A DNA stretch of 64,000 nucleotides from Bradyrhizobium sp. SZCCT0148 (GTDB lineage Bacteria; Pseudomonadota; Alphaproteobacteria; Rhizobiales; Xanthobacteraceae). This document shows positions 11,261 to 19,313 of the stretch, in pieces (within the stretch, counting starts at the first letter, position 1; each line of letters opens with the position of its first letter). Made by a program: the position numbers and the translations under genes. Below the pieces are notes generated by a model. The model searched no databases. It was not told the DNA's origin and saw nothing but the letters and a program-made list of their open reading frames with translations. The stretch is from the NCBI RefSeq assembly GCF_018129985.1, contig NZ_JAFCKT010000019.1:1-64000 (forward strand). Reading direction: 5' to 3'.

Positions 11261-12532
11261 TCATTCCGCCGGCAGAATCGTCCCCTCCACCTCCCCAAAA
11301 CCGACGCGGTAGCCGTCGCCCTGGCACCAACCGCGCATCACGAGGCTGTCGCCGTCCTCCAGGAACGAGCGCTTGATGCCGCCGGGCAGTTCGACCGGCT
11401 CGGTGCCGTTCCAGCTGATCTCCAACAGGCTGCCGCGCTGGTTCTTCTCCGGGCCGGAGATGGTGCCGCTGCCGAGGAGATCGCCGACATTCATGGCGCA
11501 GCCGGAGGAGGCGTGGTGCATCAGCTGCTGCACCGAGGACCAGTACATGTACTTGAAATTGGTGCGGCTGATGCCGGCGGGCGCGTTGGCGCTTGCCGCA
11601 CGCAAGGAGACGTCGAGCGCGACATCGTAGTTCTGCGGCTTGCTCTGCTTGAGATAATCGAGCGGCACCGGCTCCTGCTCCGGCCCCTTCAGGCGGAACG
11701 GCTCCAGCGCCTCGCGCGTCACCACCCAGGGACTGATCGAGGTCGCGAACGCCTTGGCCAGGAACGGGCCGAGCGGCACATATTCCCATTGCTGGATGTC
11801 GCGCGCGCTCCAATCGTTGAGCAGCACGAAGCCGAAGATCATCTCCTCGGCCTGTTGCTCGCTCAACATGCCGCCCATCGGCGAGGGCTGGCCGATCACG
11901 ACGCCCATCTCCAATTCGAAATCGAGCCGCTTGCACGGGCCAAAGCTCGGCGCGTCCACATTCGGCGGCTTCAGCTGCCCGCGCGGGCGCTTCACCTTGG
12001 TGCCCGACACGACGACGGTCGAGGCGCGGCCGTTATAGGCGATCGGCATGTGAAGCCAGTTCGGCTGCAGCGCGTTGTCCTTGCCGCGGAACATCACGCC
12101 GACATTGGTGGCGTGCTCCTTGGAGGAATAGAAATCGGTATAGCCGGAGACCGTGAACGGCAGATGCAGCCTTGCGTCGCGCATCGGCACCAGCGCGCGG
12201 CTGCGCAGCTCCTCGTTGTCGCGCAGCTCCGCATGATCGTGGCGCAGCAGCTCGCTGATCCGCGCGCGCGTCCTGGTCCAGAATTTCGGTCCAAGTGCCA
12301 TGAAGAGATTGAGCGAAGCCCCCGAGAATATTCCGAGCGGCCCGACCTCAAGCCGGCAATCCTGCTCGAGCTCCCAGAGATCAAGCACGTAGTCGCCGAT
12401 CGCGACGCCGACCCGCGGCGTCGGATTCGCCGCGGTGGAGAACACGCCGTAGGGCAGGTTCTGGATCGGGAAGTCGGAAGAAGGATCGACGTCGATGAAG
12501 GAGCGAAGGCTGGGGTCGTTGGGATGGGGCAT
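11261..12532 (-). CDS. fahA: Fumarylacetoacetase
   Basis: Last enzyme of the homogentisate pathway, hydrolysing fumarylacetoacetate to fumarate and acetoacetate. It has 423 residues, matching the long two-domain form rather than the short FAA-hydrolase type. An SH3-like N-terminal domain is followed by the catalytic domain. Metal and catalytic residues of the family are identifiable: D133 and H140 (YTDFYSSKEHA), E206 and E208 (LDFELEMG), D240 (LLNDWSARD) and K260 (GPFLAKAF). AGGAA precedes ATG 12532. It is downstream of hmgA in the same direction, separated by a 98-base palindromic repeat. Maleylacetoacetate isomerase, needed between HmgA and this enzyme, is not in the window. Confidence 0.96.
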   Translation of the reverse strand: MPHPNDPSLRSFIDVDPSSDFPIQNLPYGVFSTAANPTPRVGVAIGDYVLDLWELEQDCRLEVGPLGIFSGASLNLFMALGPKFWTRTRARISELLRHDHAELRDNEELRSRALVPMRDARLHLPFTVSGYTDFYSSKEHATNVGVMFRGKDNALQPNWLHMPIAYNGRASTVVVSGTKVKRPRGQLKPPNVDAPSFGPCKRLDFELEMGVVIGQPSPMGGMLSEQQAEEMIFGFVLLNDWSARDIQQWEYVPLGPFLAKAFATSISPWVVTREALEPFRLKGPEQEPVPLDYLKQSKPQNYDVALDVSLRAASANAPAGISRTNFKYMYWSSVQQLMHHASSGCAMNVGDLLGSGTISGPEKNQRGSLLEISWNGTEPVELPGGIKRSFLEDGDSLVMRGWCQGDGYRVGFGEVEGTILPAE

Positions 12533-12569
12533 GGGTTTCCTGCCGGATGTTTCTTGACGGCTTTTCCGA

Positions 12570-12667
12570 CGTCATTCCGGGGCGCGCGGAGCGCGAGCCC
12601 GGAATCCATACGCACGAGCGTGGTTATGGATTCCGGGCCTGCGCCTTCGGCGCATCCCGGAATGACG
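12570..12667. repeat. Dispersed inverted repeat inside the hmgA-fahA operon
   Basis: Outer arms CGTCATTCCGGG and CCCGGAATGACG enclose inner arms CCCGGAATCCATA (12598-12610) and TATGGATTCCGGG (12625-12637) around a CACGAGCGTG core. It is near-identical in plan to the element at 62416-62516. It occupies almost all of the hmgA-fahA gap, so transcripts reading into fahA would carry this hairpin. Confidence 0.88.
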
Positions 12668-12677
12668 AAGCAACGAA

Positions 12678-14024
12678 CTACGGCCGGTTCGGATCGAACC
12701 GCTTTTCCAGGCCCTTCCAGCAGTCCGCGTAATCATCCTGCAGCGTCGAGGCATTCGCCGCATGCGCGGTGACGCGCTGCGGGTAGCGGGTCTCGAACAT
12801 GAAGGCCATGGTCCCCGTCAGCTTCACCGGTTTCAATTCGCCATTGCTGGCGTGCTCGAAGGCGTCACGGTCGGGGCCGTGCGGCAGCATGCAATTGTGC
12901 AGGCTCATGCCACCGGGAACGAAGCCCTGCGGCTTGGCGTCGTAGACGCCGTAGATCAGGCCCATGAACTCGCTCATGATGTTCATGTGATACCAGGGCG
13001 GACGGAAGGTGTTGTCGGCGACCATCCAGCGCTCGGGGAAAATGACGAAGTCGATATTCGCGGTGCCCGCCGTCTCCGACGGCGAGGTCAGCACCGTGAA
13101 GATCGAGGGATCGGGATGATCGAAGCCGATCGCGCCTACGGGAGAGAAAGTGCGCAGATCGTATTTGTAGGGCGCGTAATTGCCGTGCCACGCGACGACG
13201 TCGATCGGCGAATGCGGCAAATTGGTCTTGAACAGCGCGCCGCCCCATTTCACGTAGAGCTCGGTCGGCGTATCCTTGTCCTCGTAATGCGCGACGGGGG
13301 TGAGGAAGTCGCGCGCATTGGCGAGGCAATTGGCGCCGATCGGCCCGCGCTCCGGCAGGGTGAAGGCGCCGCCGTAATTCTCGCAGAGGTAGCCGCGCGC
13401 CGGCCCGTTCGGAATCTCGACGCGGAACTTGACGCCGCGCGGGATCACCACGATCTCGCCGGGCTCGGCGTCGATGCGGCCGAACTCGGTGACGAGGCGC
13501 AGATTTCCCTGCTGCAGCACGAACATCAGCTCGCCGTCGGCATTGTAGAAATGCTCGTTCACCATCGACTTCGTGATGAGATAGACATGCGCGGCCATGC
13601 CGGCTTGCGTGTTCACATCGCCAGCCGTCGTCATGGTCTGCACACCCTGGACGAAGGTGACATCCTCCTTCGGCAGCGGCGTCGGATCCCAGCGCATCTG
13701 CGCGATGGGCGAATCGTATTCATGGCACGGCGCCGAACGCCACAGGCCGGCATCGGCCTTCTCGAACCGGCCGGAGTGCTTCACCGAGGGGCGGATGCGG
13801 TAGAGCCAGGAGCGCTCATTGCTGCCGCGCGGCGCGGTGAAGGGCGAACCCGACAATTGCTCGGCATAGAGCCCATAGGCGCAGCGCTGCGGCGAGTTGC
13901 GCCCGATCGGCAGCGCGCCGGGCAGCGCCTCGGTCTCGAAAGAGTTGCCGAAGCCGGACATGTAGCCCGGCGTCACTTGCGCCGAGCTGCGGATGATCTG
14001 GTCGGGCGAGGTGTTGATGTTCAT
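12678..14024 (-). CDS. hmgA: Homogentisate 1,2-dioxygenase
   Basis: Fe(II) ring-cleaving dioxygenase converting homogentisate to maleylacetoacetate; 448 residues, the family norm. Iron ligands are H346, E352 (PPWYHMNIMSEFMGLIYG) and H382 (MLPHGPD), matching the known His-Glu-His set. The start is ATG 14024 because AGGAGGAGG lies directly before it; a longer reading (to 14054) would ignore that site. The ribosome site is embedded in the last Gly codons of the preceding metallo-beta-lactamase-fold gene, whose stop is two bases away, so the two are probably translationally coupled. Third reaction of tyrosine catabolism, after HppD. Confidence 0.97.
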   Translation of the reverse strand: MNINTSPDQIIRSSAQVTPGYMSGFGNSFETEALPGALPIGRNSPQRCAYGLYAEQLSGSPFTAPRGSNERSWLYRIRPSVKHSGRFEKADAGLWRSAPCHEYDSPIAQMRWDPTPLPKEDVTFVQGVQTMTTAGDVNTQAGMAAHVYLITKSMVNEHFYNADGELMFVLQQGNLRLVTEFGRIDAEPGEIVVIPRGVKFRVEIPNGPARGYLCENYGGAFTLPERGPIGANCLANARDFLTPVAHYEDKDTPTELYVKWGGALFKTNLPHSPIDVVAWHGNYAPYKYDLRTFSPVGAIGFDHPDPSIFTVLTSPSETAGTANIDFVIFPERWMVADNTFRPPWYHMNIMSEFMGLIYGVYDAKPQGFVPGGMSLHNCMLPHGPDRDAFEHASNGELKPVKLTGTMAFMFETRYPQRVTAHAANASTLQDDYADCWKGLEKRFDPNRP

Positions 14025-14026
14025 GT

Positions 14027-14983
14027 CTATCCTCCTCCTTGCAGGGCGGCCCACATCTCCTGGTCGCGCTTGTCGGTCCAGATCACGGGGTCGTCGATGC
14101 CCGACGCTTCGTCATAGGCGCGCGATACGTTGAACGGAAGGCAGTGCTCGTAGATGGCGAAGCTATGGAATTTCGGATCCATCACCTCGCGGGTCGCGGC
14201 CATCGACTCCTTCAGCGTGCGCCCTTTGGCGACCGACATTTCGGCGGCGCCATAGAGCGAGGTGACGAAGTCGCGCGTCATCGCGATGGCCTCGCGCACG
14301 GTGGCCGTGCCCTTGAGCGCATCGCCCCGCCCCGGCGCGATCGCCTTGGGATTGAAGTTGCGGATCTCGTTCAACGTCATCGGCCATTCGCGCAGATGCG
14401 CATCGCCGCAATAGCAGGCCGAGTGATATTCGATGAGATCGCCGGAGAACATCACCTCCGCGTCTGGAACCCAGGCGACGATGTCACCGGAGGTGTGGCC
14501 GGCCCCGAGCTGCATCAAGCGCACCTCGCGCTTGCCGAGATAGATCGACATTTCGCCTTCGAAGGTCAGCGTCGGCCAGGTCAGGCCGGGAATGCTCTGG
14601 GCGTCCTGGAAGAGGCGCGGGAAGCGGCCGTATTCGGAATCCCAGTCCTGCTGGCCGCGCTCCTCGATCAGGCGATAGGTCTCCTGCGAGGCGACGATGC
14701 CCTGCGCGTGATAGGCGGAGGCCCCGAGCACGCGCACGGCGTGATAGTGCGACAGCACGACATATTTGATCGGCTTGTCGGTGACGGTGCGCACGCGCTC
14801 GATCACCTTGTTGGCCATCGCGGGCGTTGCCTGCGCGTCGAACACCAGGCAGCCGTCGTCGCCAACGATGACGGCGGTGTTCGGATCGCCCTCGGCGGTG
14901 AAGGCGTAGAGGTCGGTGCCGATCTCCGAGAATGTGATCTTCTTTTCGGCGAGATCGCCGGTCGATGCGAAGTTCTTCGCCAT
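14027..14983 (-). CDS. Metallo-beta-lactamase-fold protein of the homogentisate operon, incomplete metal motif
   Basis: MBL-fold protein of 318 residues (ATG 14983, AAAGGA upstream). The fold is supported by an N-terminal NTAVIVGDDGCLVFDA strand pattern, LGAGHTSGD, and VMFSGDLIEYH. The signature HxHxDH reads HYHAVR at 79-84: both first histidines are kept, but the Asp and third His are Val83 and Arg84. Loss of those residues should abolish or change the second metal site. It lies between a small DUF2783 gene and hmgA, with tight spacing, so a role linked to homogentisate-pathway intermediates (a thioester, lactone or oxidised by-product hydrolase) is plausible but unproven. Confidence 0.85.
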   Translation of the reverse strand: MAKNFASTGDLAEKKITFSEIGTDLYAFTAEGDPNTAVIVGDDGCLVFDAQATPAMANKVIERVRTVTDKPIKYVVLSHYHAVRVLGASAYHAQGIVASQETYRLIEERGQQDWDSEYGRFPRLFQDAQSIPGLTWPTLTFEGEMSIYLGKREVRLMQLGAGHTSGDIVAWVPDAEVMFSGDLIEYHSACYCGDAHLREWPMTLNEIRNFNPKAIAPGRGDALKGTATVREAIAMTRDFVTSLYGAAEMSVAKGRTLKESMAATREVMDPKFHSFAIYEHCLPFNVSRAYDEASGIDDPVIWTDKRDQEMWAALQGGG

Positions 14984-15008
14984 CAATTCGTCCTTTGAGT
15001 GTTCTGGG

Positions 15009-15230
15009 TTATTGTTGTTGCTGCTGCTGCTGGCCGTCGATCATGCGACGCTTGGCGAGCCCGATCGCCTCGCGCAGCACGTCGATATCGCCGATATGGT
15101 TGGCGAGGATCAGCACCAGCGCCGCATCGAAATCGGCGCTCTGTTCCTCGGTGAAGCCGCGATGCGCCTCGACGATGGCGCGAAAGGCGTCGTCCGGCCG
15201 CGCGAAGTTGGAGCTTGTCGAAAGCGGCAT
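15009..15230 (-). CDS. DUF2783 small protein with C-terminal polyglutamine
   Basis: Protein of 73 residues, resembling DUF2783 (FDAALVLILANHIGDIDVL and EAIGLAKRR are the recognisable stretches). Function unknown. It lies between the FAD hydroxylase gene (gap 8 bases) and the MBL gene (gap 25 bases) in the same operon, and it commonly accompanies flavin monooxygenases. ATG 15230 follows GAGGATT. The protein ends in seven consecutive glutamines encoded by CAG x4 and CAA x3, a microsatellite-like tract that could vary in length between strains. Confidence 0.8.
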   Translation of the reverse strand: MPLSTSSNFARPDDAFRAIVEAHRGFTEEQSADFDAALVLILANHIGDIDVLREAIGLAKRRMIDGQQQQQQQ

Positions 15231-15238
15231 GCGAATCC

Positions 15239-16855
15239 TCAATTCAGACCTTGGGCCTGCGACAATGCCGCCGCGATCGCGGCACGCGTCGGATGGCGGA
15301 AACGGGCGGCGACATAGCCATCGGGCCTGAGCAGATAGGCAGCACCAGGGGCGGCGTCGTAGCGCTTTGCGACAAGGCCCGAGGGATCCGCAAGTCCGCC
15401 CTCGCCGCCGATGCGGATATTCCTGACGCCATCCGGCACGTCGATCGCCGTGCCATTGCTGAACGACAGCAGGGTAAAGTCCGTTCCGTCCTTGCAGAAC
15501 GCGTCCGTCAGATAAGCCCGCTCTGCAATTGGCGCATCGAGCATGGAGCAGCCGGGCGGTGGTCCGCCGCTCCACGCATCTGCATCCGGCGACGACAGCG
15601 GCGATTCGTAGCTGCACGGCACCGACAGCCGCCCGCCATTGACCATGCGCTTGCCGAACTCGGTCTCCTTGGCGAGCGACAGCACGGCCTTGCGCAGCCG
15701 CGCTTCCTGGTGCGAGTTCGACGCCATGAAGTCGGTCGAGCGGGTGGACTCGCGGATGTTCTCGTCGGCCGCGAGGCTGCGCTCGGCATGATAGCTCTCG
15801 AGCAGGCTCGCGGGCGAAGTTCCGCGCAGCACACGGTCGAGCTTCCACGACAGATTTTCCGCGTCCTCAAGCCCCGAGTTCGCACCACGCGCACCGAACG
15901 GCGAGACCTGATGCGCGGAATCGCCGGCGAAAATCACGCGGCCATGGATGAAACGGTCCATCCGCCGGCACTGGAATTTGTAGAGCGAGATCCACTCGAA
16001 CTCGAATTTGTCGTGGCCGAGCATACGTGCAATCCGCGGCCGCACGTTTTCCGGCTTCTTCTCGAGAGCCGGATCGGCATAGCGATTGAGCTGGAGGTCA
16101 ATGCGCCAGACATCGTCCGGCTGCCGGTGCAGCAGCGCCGAGCGGCCGGCATGAAACGGCGGATCGAACCAGAACCAGCGCTCGGTCGGGAATTCCGCCG
16201 TCATCTTGACGTCGGCAATCAGGAACTGGTCCTCGAACACCTGCCCCGCGAATTCGGCGCCGACCATCTGTCGCAGCGAGGAGCGCGCGCCGTCGCAGGC
16301 GATCACATATTGCGCATGAAGCCGATACGCGCCTTCCGGCGTCTCGATCGTCAACGCGACCGAATCGTTGCGTTGCTCCAGCGCCGTCACCTTGTTGCGC
16401 CAGCGCAGGTCGATTTCGGGCAGGTCCTGGATGCGATCGACCAGATAGGCCTCGGCATAGTATTGCTGCAGATTAATGAAGGCGGGCCGCTTGTGGCCGT
16501 CCTCGGGCAGCAGGTTGAACTGGTAGAGCAGCGACTCGCCGTGGAAGATCCGGCCGACGCTCCACACCACGCCCTTGGCGACCATGCGGTCGCCGACGCC
16601 GAGCCGGTCCCAATATTCCAGCGATCGCTTCGAGAAGCAGATCGCGCGGGAGCCCTCGCCGATGCGATCGGCGTCATCCAACAGGACGACCCGCTGGCCG
16701 CGCTGAGCCAGATCGATCGCGAGCGACAGCCCGACCGGGCCGGCGCCGACAATTACGACCGGATGCTCGGCCGGAGCTTGACCAGGACGATCCTGATCGG
16801 AATGGCGGCGATAGCCGAATTGGATTTTGGCCTGATGCGTATTGGCCTGCGCCAT
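15239..16855 (-). CDS. FAD-dependent aromatic monooxygenase (PHBH/MhpA-like)
   Basis: Class A flavin hydroxylase, 538 residues. The Rossmann GxGxxG is GAGPVG at 37-42. The DG region reads VIACDGARSSLRQMVG. The FAD-ribityl GD motif is in FAGDSAHQVSPFGARGANSG. A C-terminal thioredoxin-like extension of about 150 residues resembles that of phenol- and 3-hydroxyphenylpropionate-hydroxylases. It heads the operon to DUF2783, MBL, hmgA and fahA, so the simplest reading is that it hydroxylates an aromatic acid into homogentisate or a related hydroquinone, for example a hydroxyphenylacetate. That substrate is inference. It is divergent from a MarR regulator with a candidate operator between them. Confidence 0.88.
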   Translation of the reverse strand: MAQANTHQAKIQFGYRRHSDQDRPGQAPAEHPVVIVGAGPVGLSLAIDLAQRGQRVVLLDDADRIGEGSRAICFSKRSLEYWDRLGVGDRMVAKGVVWSVGRIFHGESLLYQFNLLPEDGHKRPAFINLQQYYAEAYLVDRIQDLPEIDLRWRNKVTALEQRNDSVALTIETPEGAYRLHAQYVIACDGARSSLRQMVGAEFAGQVFEDQFLIADVKMTAEFPTERWFWFDPPFHAGRSALLHRQPDDVWRIDLQLNRYADPALEKKPENVRPRIARMLGHDKFEFEWISLYKFQCRRMDRFIHGRVIFAGDSAHQVSPFGARGANSGLEDAENLSWKLDRVLRGTSPASLLESYHAERSLAADENIRESTRSTDFMASNSHQEARLRKAVLSLAKETEFGKRMVNGGRLSVPCSYESPLSSPDADAWSGGPPPGCSMLDAPIAERAYLTDAFCKDGTDFTLLSFSNGTAIDVPDGVRNIRIGGEGGLADPSGLVAKRYDAAPGAAYLLRPDGYVAARFRHPTRAAIAAALSQAQGLN

Positions 16856-16897
16856 GCGCTAACCTCAGCTCTGGTCAGGGGAAGGCTGATCTGCTAG

Positions 16898-16917
16898 ATA
16901 GTCTCACGTGCAACTAT
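16898..16917. promoter_or_regulatory. Palindromic candidate MarR operator
   Basis: ATAGT-CT-CAC-GTG-CA-ACTAT is a 20-base dyad, symmetric except at the central dinucleotides flanking CACGTG. It lies 43 bases before the FAD-hydroxylase start and 49 before the MarR start. Size and form suit a MarR dimer site controlling both directions. Confidence 0.5.
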
Positions 16918-16965
16918 TTTGGACCGGAGCCGGCCGGCCGTCAACTGGAATTCGGAGCGCGCTCC

Positions 16966-17508
16966 TTGGCGAGGACATCTGGCGACATCGCACTGAAGGC
17001 ACGCGGGGCCGATGAGGCCTCCGCGCGGCCAAAGGCACGGCTCGACCTGTTCAAGTTCGTGCCGTTCCGTCTTAATCGACTCGCAGCGGAAGTCAGTTCC
17101 GCGCTCTCGGTCGAATATCAGGAACGGCATGGCCTCGACATTCCAGCGTGGCGCGTGATCGCCACGCTCGGGTTCCGCAACGATGCCTGCAGCGCGCAGT
17201 ACATCGCGCAATGCACCCGCACCCACAAATCCACCATCAGCCGTGCGGTGACGACACTGCTCGGCGAGGACATGATCGAGCGGGTCGAGAACGAAGCCGA
17301 CCGCCGCGAATTCCGCCTGCAACTGACGACGAAGGGCCGCGCGCTCTACGAAGAGCTATTCCCGCAATTGCTGCGGCGGGAGGACGAAATCCTCGCCTGC
17401 CTTTCCACGCAGGAGCGCAAGCAGCTCTCGGCGCTGCTCGGCAAGATCGAGGAGAGCCTCGATTTGATTCAGACCAGCAAGGAAGCGGACGCCAAGCAGG
17501 CGTATTAG
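16966..17508 (+). CDS. MarR family transcriptional regulator
   Basis: Winged-helix regulator of about 180 residues. Recognisable parts are the dimerisation helix (FKFVPFRLNRLAAEVS), the recognition region (SAQYIAQCTRTHKSTISRAV) and the wing (RVENEADRREFRLQLTTKG). The frame opens with TTG at 16966; no ATG or GTG gives a complete N-terminus, so TTG is accepted with some doubt. It is divergent from the FAD-hydroxylase operon, and MarR proteins of aromatic catabolism usually repress the facing operon until an aromatic ligand binds. Control of the hydroxylase-hmgA-fahA unit is therefore likely. Confidence 0.88.
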   Translation: MARTSGDIALKARGADEASARPKARLDLFKFVPFRLNRLAAEVSSALSVEYQERHGLDIPAWRVIATLGFRNDACSAQYIAQCTRTHKSTISRAVTTLLGEDMIERVENEADRREFRLQLTTKGRALYEELFPQLLRREDEILACLSTQERKQLSALLGKIEESLDLIQTSKEADAKQAY

Positions 17509-17667
17509 GCCGCGCACCAATGAAGCGTAGATCAAGAAGCCTGCCGGACAAACATGGACTGCGAAGCCTCCTGCAACCTGCAACATCGATCTCGTCGGAT
17601 CCGCAACGGTCAACAGGCAACGCGCCCCGGCAGCGACCATGCCGCCATGTGAAGACCATCGCCGGCG

Positions 17668-18012
17668 CTAGGTGCGCGGCGTCGGCTGTGGCGACGGTGT
17701 CGCGGCAGGCTGCTGCGGCGATGGAGCAGGAGGCTGCTGCTGCGCAGTGCCGGGCTGTTGATCACCGCCACCATGAGGGACACACGTTCCCACGTTGCTC
17801 AGCAGCCGTTTGGCCTCAAGATCGCGGGCTTTCTTGTAATCCCTGCGCCGGTCGATCCTCGCCGCAGCCATGCGGTCCCACGCATCGAACGCATCGGCGT
17901 AGTGTTGCCGCATCTGCTCCTCAGCGGCCAAACAGTCGCTGAACTTATCGAACACGAGATCGGTGTTGACGGGCGAGACGCCGCCAACGAGAACCACCAG
18001 CATCCATTTCAT
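17668..18012 (-). CDS. Hypothetical small exported or membrane-associated protein
   Basis: Protein of 114 residues with a short hydrophobic N-terminus (MKWMLVVLVGGV), a charged helical middle part (FDKFSDCLAAEEQMRQHYAD, then RRDYKKARDLEAKRL), and a Pro/Gln-rich tail of about 35 residues. One Cys in each of DCLAAEE and VGTCVPH could form a disulfide. I do not recognise a family; several alphaproteobacterial periplasmic proteins have this plan. It is convergent with the MarR gene and transcribed in the same direction as the lactonase-like gene upstream. Confidence 0.65.
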   Translation of the reverse strand: MKWMLVVLVGGVSPVNTDLVFDKFSDCLAAEEQMRQHYADAFDAWDRMAAARIDRRRDYKKARDLEAKRLLSNVGTCVPHGGGDQQPGTAQQQPPAPSPQQPAATPSPQPTPRT

Positions 18013-18126
18013 AGCTTTTGCCTACACTGCGCCCGCTCACCGGGAACGACCAGGTATCGGCAAAGTTCCGGAGCGCATGCCGCTCGCAAGCATTCGAGAA
18101 CGCATGCAAGGGCCTCTGGCCCCACG

Positions 18127-18933
18127 CTATTGCGCAAACGACCGCGACGGCGGCAGGTGCAGAGCCCAGGCATCGACCTTGTCGCTGGCGCGCGGATAGA
18201 TTTCCGTCACGATCGGATCGTGGCCGGGGATGAAGCGATCGGGATGGCCGGCGAGACGCTCGATCGTCTCCCAGCCGACCGCCATGTCCCCGACATTGTA
18301 GACGATCGGGAACGGGCTCTTGCGCTGCAGATTGGCGTAGTAATGCGCGGCATCGGACGCCAGCACCACCGGCCCGCGCGCGGTTTCGACCCTGACCACC
18401 TGCAGGCCGTCGGAGTGACCGCCAACACGGTGCACGGTGACGCCGGGCGCGACCTCGCCGTCGCCGGAGTAGAAAGTGACGCGCTCGCCATAGACGTGGC
18501 GCACCATCTGCGTGACGTGCTCGACCGAAAACGGATGTCGCAGCAGGCCATTGCACATGCAGCGCCCCGTCGCATAAGCCATCTCGCGTTCCTGGAGGTG
18601 GAAGCGTGCATTCTGGAAGCGATCGAGATTGCCGGCATGATCGTAATGCAGATGCGTTACGATGACGTCGCGAATGCTCGAGGCCGTAACGCCAAAACGC
18701 TCCAGCGCGTCGACCGGATTGAGCGTCAGCCTGCGTGCCCGTGCGCTCGCCTCCTCGGCATTGAAGCCGGTGTCGACCAGGACGTCGCGGCCGTGCCCTC
18801 GGATCAGCCAGACGAAATAGTCGAGGTCCTGCGCCGCGCTGTCATGCGGATCGGGTTGGAGGAAGTTCATGCTGGGGGTGCGCGGCGACATCGTCGCGTA
18901 ACGCAGCGCGTAGATTTCGTAGGCGTTTCCCAT
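18127..18933 (-). CDS. MBL-fold N-acyl-homoserine-lactonase-like hydrolase
   Basis: Metallo-beta-lactamase-fold hydrolase of 268 residues with an intact dinuclear zinc motif, HLHYDH at 94-99. Further expected ligands lie in GGHSDGLQVV, LASDAAHYY and PGHDP. The DAAHYY context and spacing match the AttM/AiiA-type lactonases, which open the ring of N-acyl-homoserine lactone signals. No signal peptide, so cytoplasmic. Quorum quenching or self-signal turnover is a reasonable expectation, but other lactones or esters are possible. ATG 18933 is chosen as the longest good start. No luxI or luxR gene is nearby. Confidence 0.82.
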   Translation of the reverse strand: MGNAYEIYALRYATMSPRTPSMNFLQPDPHDSAAQDLDYFVWLIRGHGRDVLVDTGFNAEEASARARRLTLNPVDALERFGVTASSIRDVIVTHLHYDHAGNLDRFQNARFHLQEREMAYATGRCMCNGLLRHPFSVEHVTQMVRHVYGERVTFYSGDGEVAPGVTVHRVGGHSDGLQVVRVETARGPVVLASDAAHYYANLQRKSPFPIVYNVGDMAVGWETIERLAGHPDRFIPGHDPIVTEIYPRASDKVDAWALHLPPSRSFAQ

Positions 18934-19313
18934 GATTCTTGCTTTTGCTTTGCTTTTCTGAATGGCCCTTCCGGGCCCATCCTACGCACCAAGCCATTGT
19001 CCGCTGCAAAGGTCAAACGCCTCGCGGCGCGACCGAGGTTATGCTCTCAATGTGAGACCAATCACATTTTTATCGTCATGGTGGCCCTAACGTGCCGCCG
19101 GTAAGATCGAGCCGGACCACGTCGAGCGCAAACATGACATCCCGTTTATTCCCCTTGCGGCACGCCCGGGCGTTGCGGTCAATCGTCGCGATTACGCCGA
19201 ATCTCCAAGCGGTTGACGCCATCCGTCCCCGGTTTGATAATGCAGGAAGCGTAAGTTAAGGTCGCCGCGGCGCAAGCTGGTAACGGCGCCTTTTTGGCTG
19301 GACCGCGCTGATT
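18934..19313. other. Divergent intergenic region, lactonase / pseudo-caspase
   Basis: About 380 bases without a supported gene. A GC-rich hairpin (GGCCCTTCCGGGCC at about 18964) lies near the lactonase start. No clear promoter could be assigned. Confidence 0.45.
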
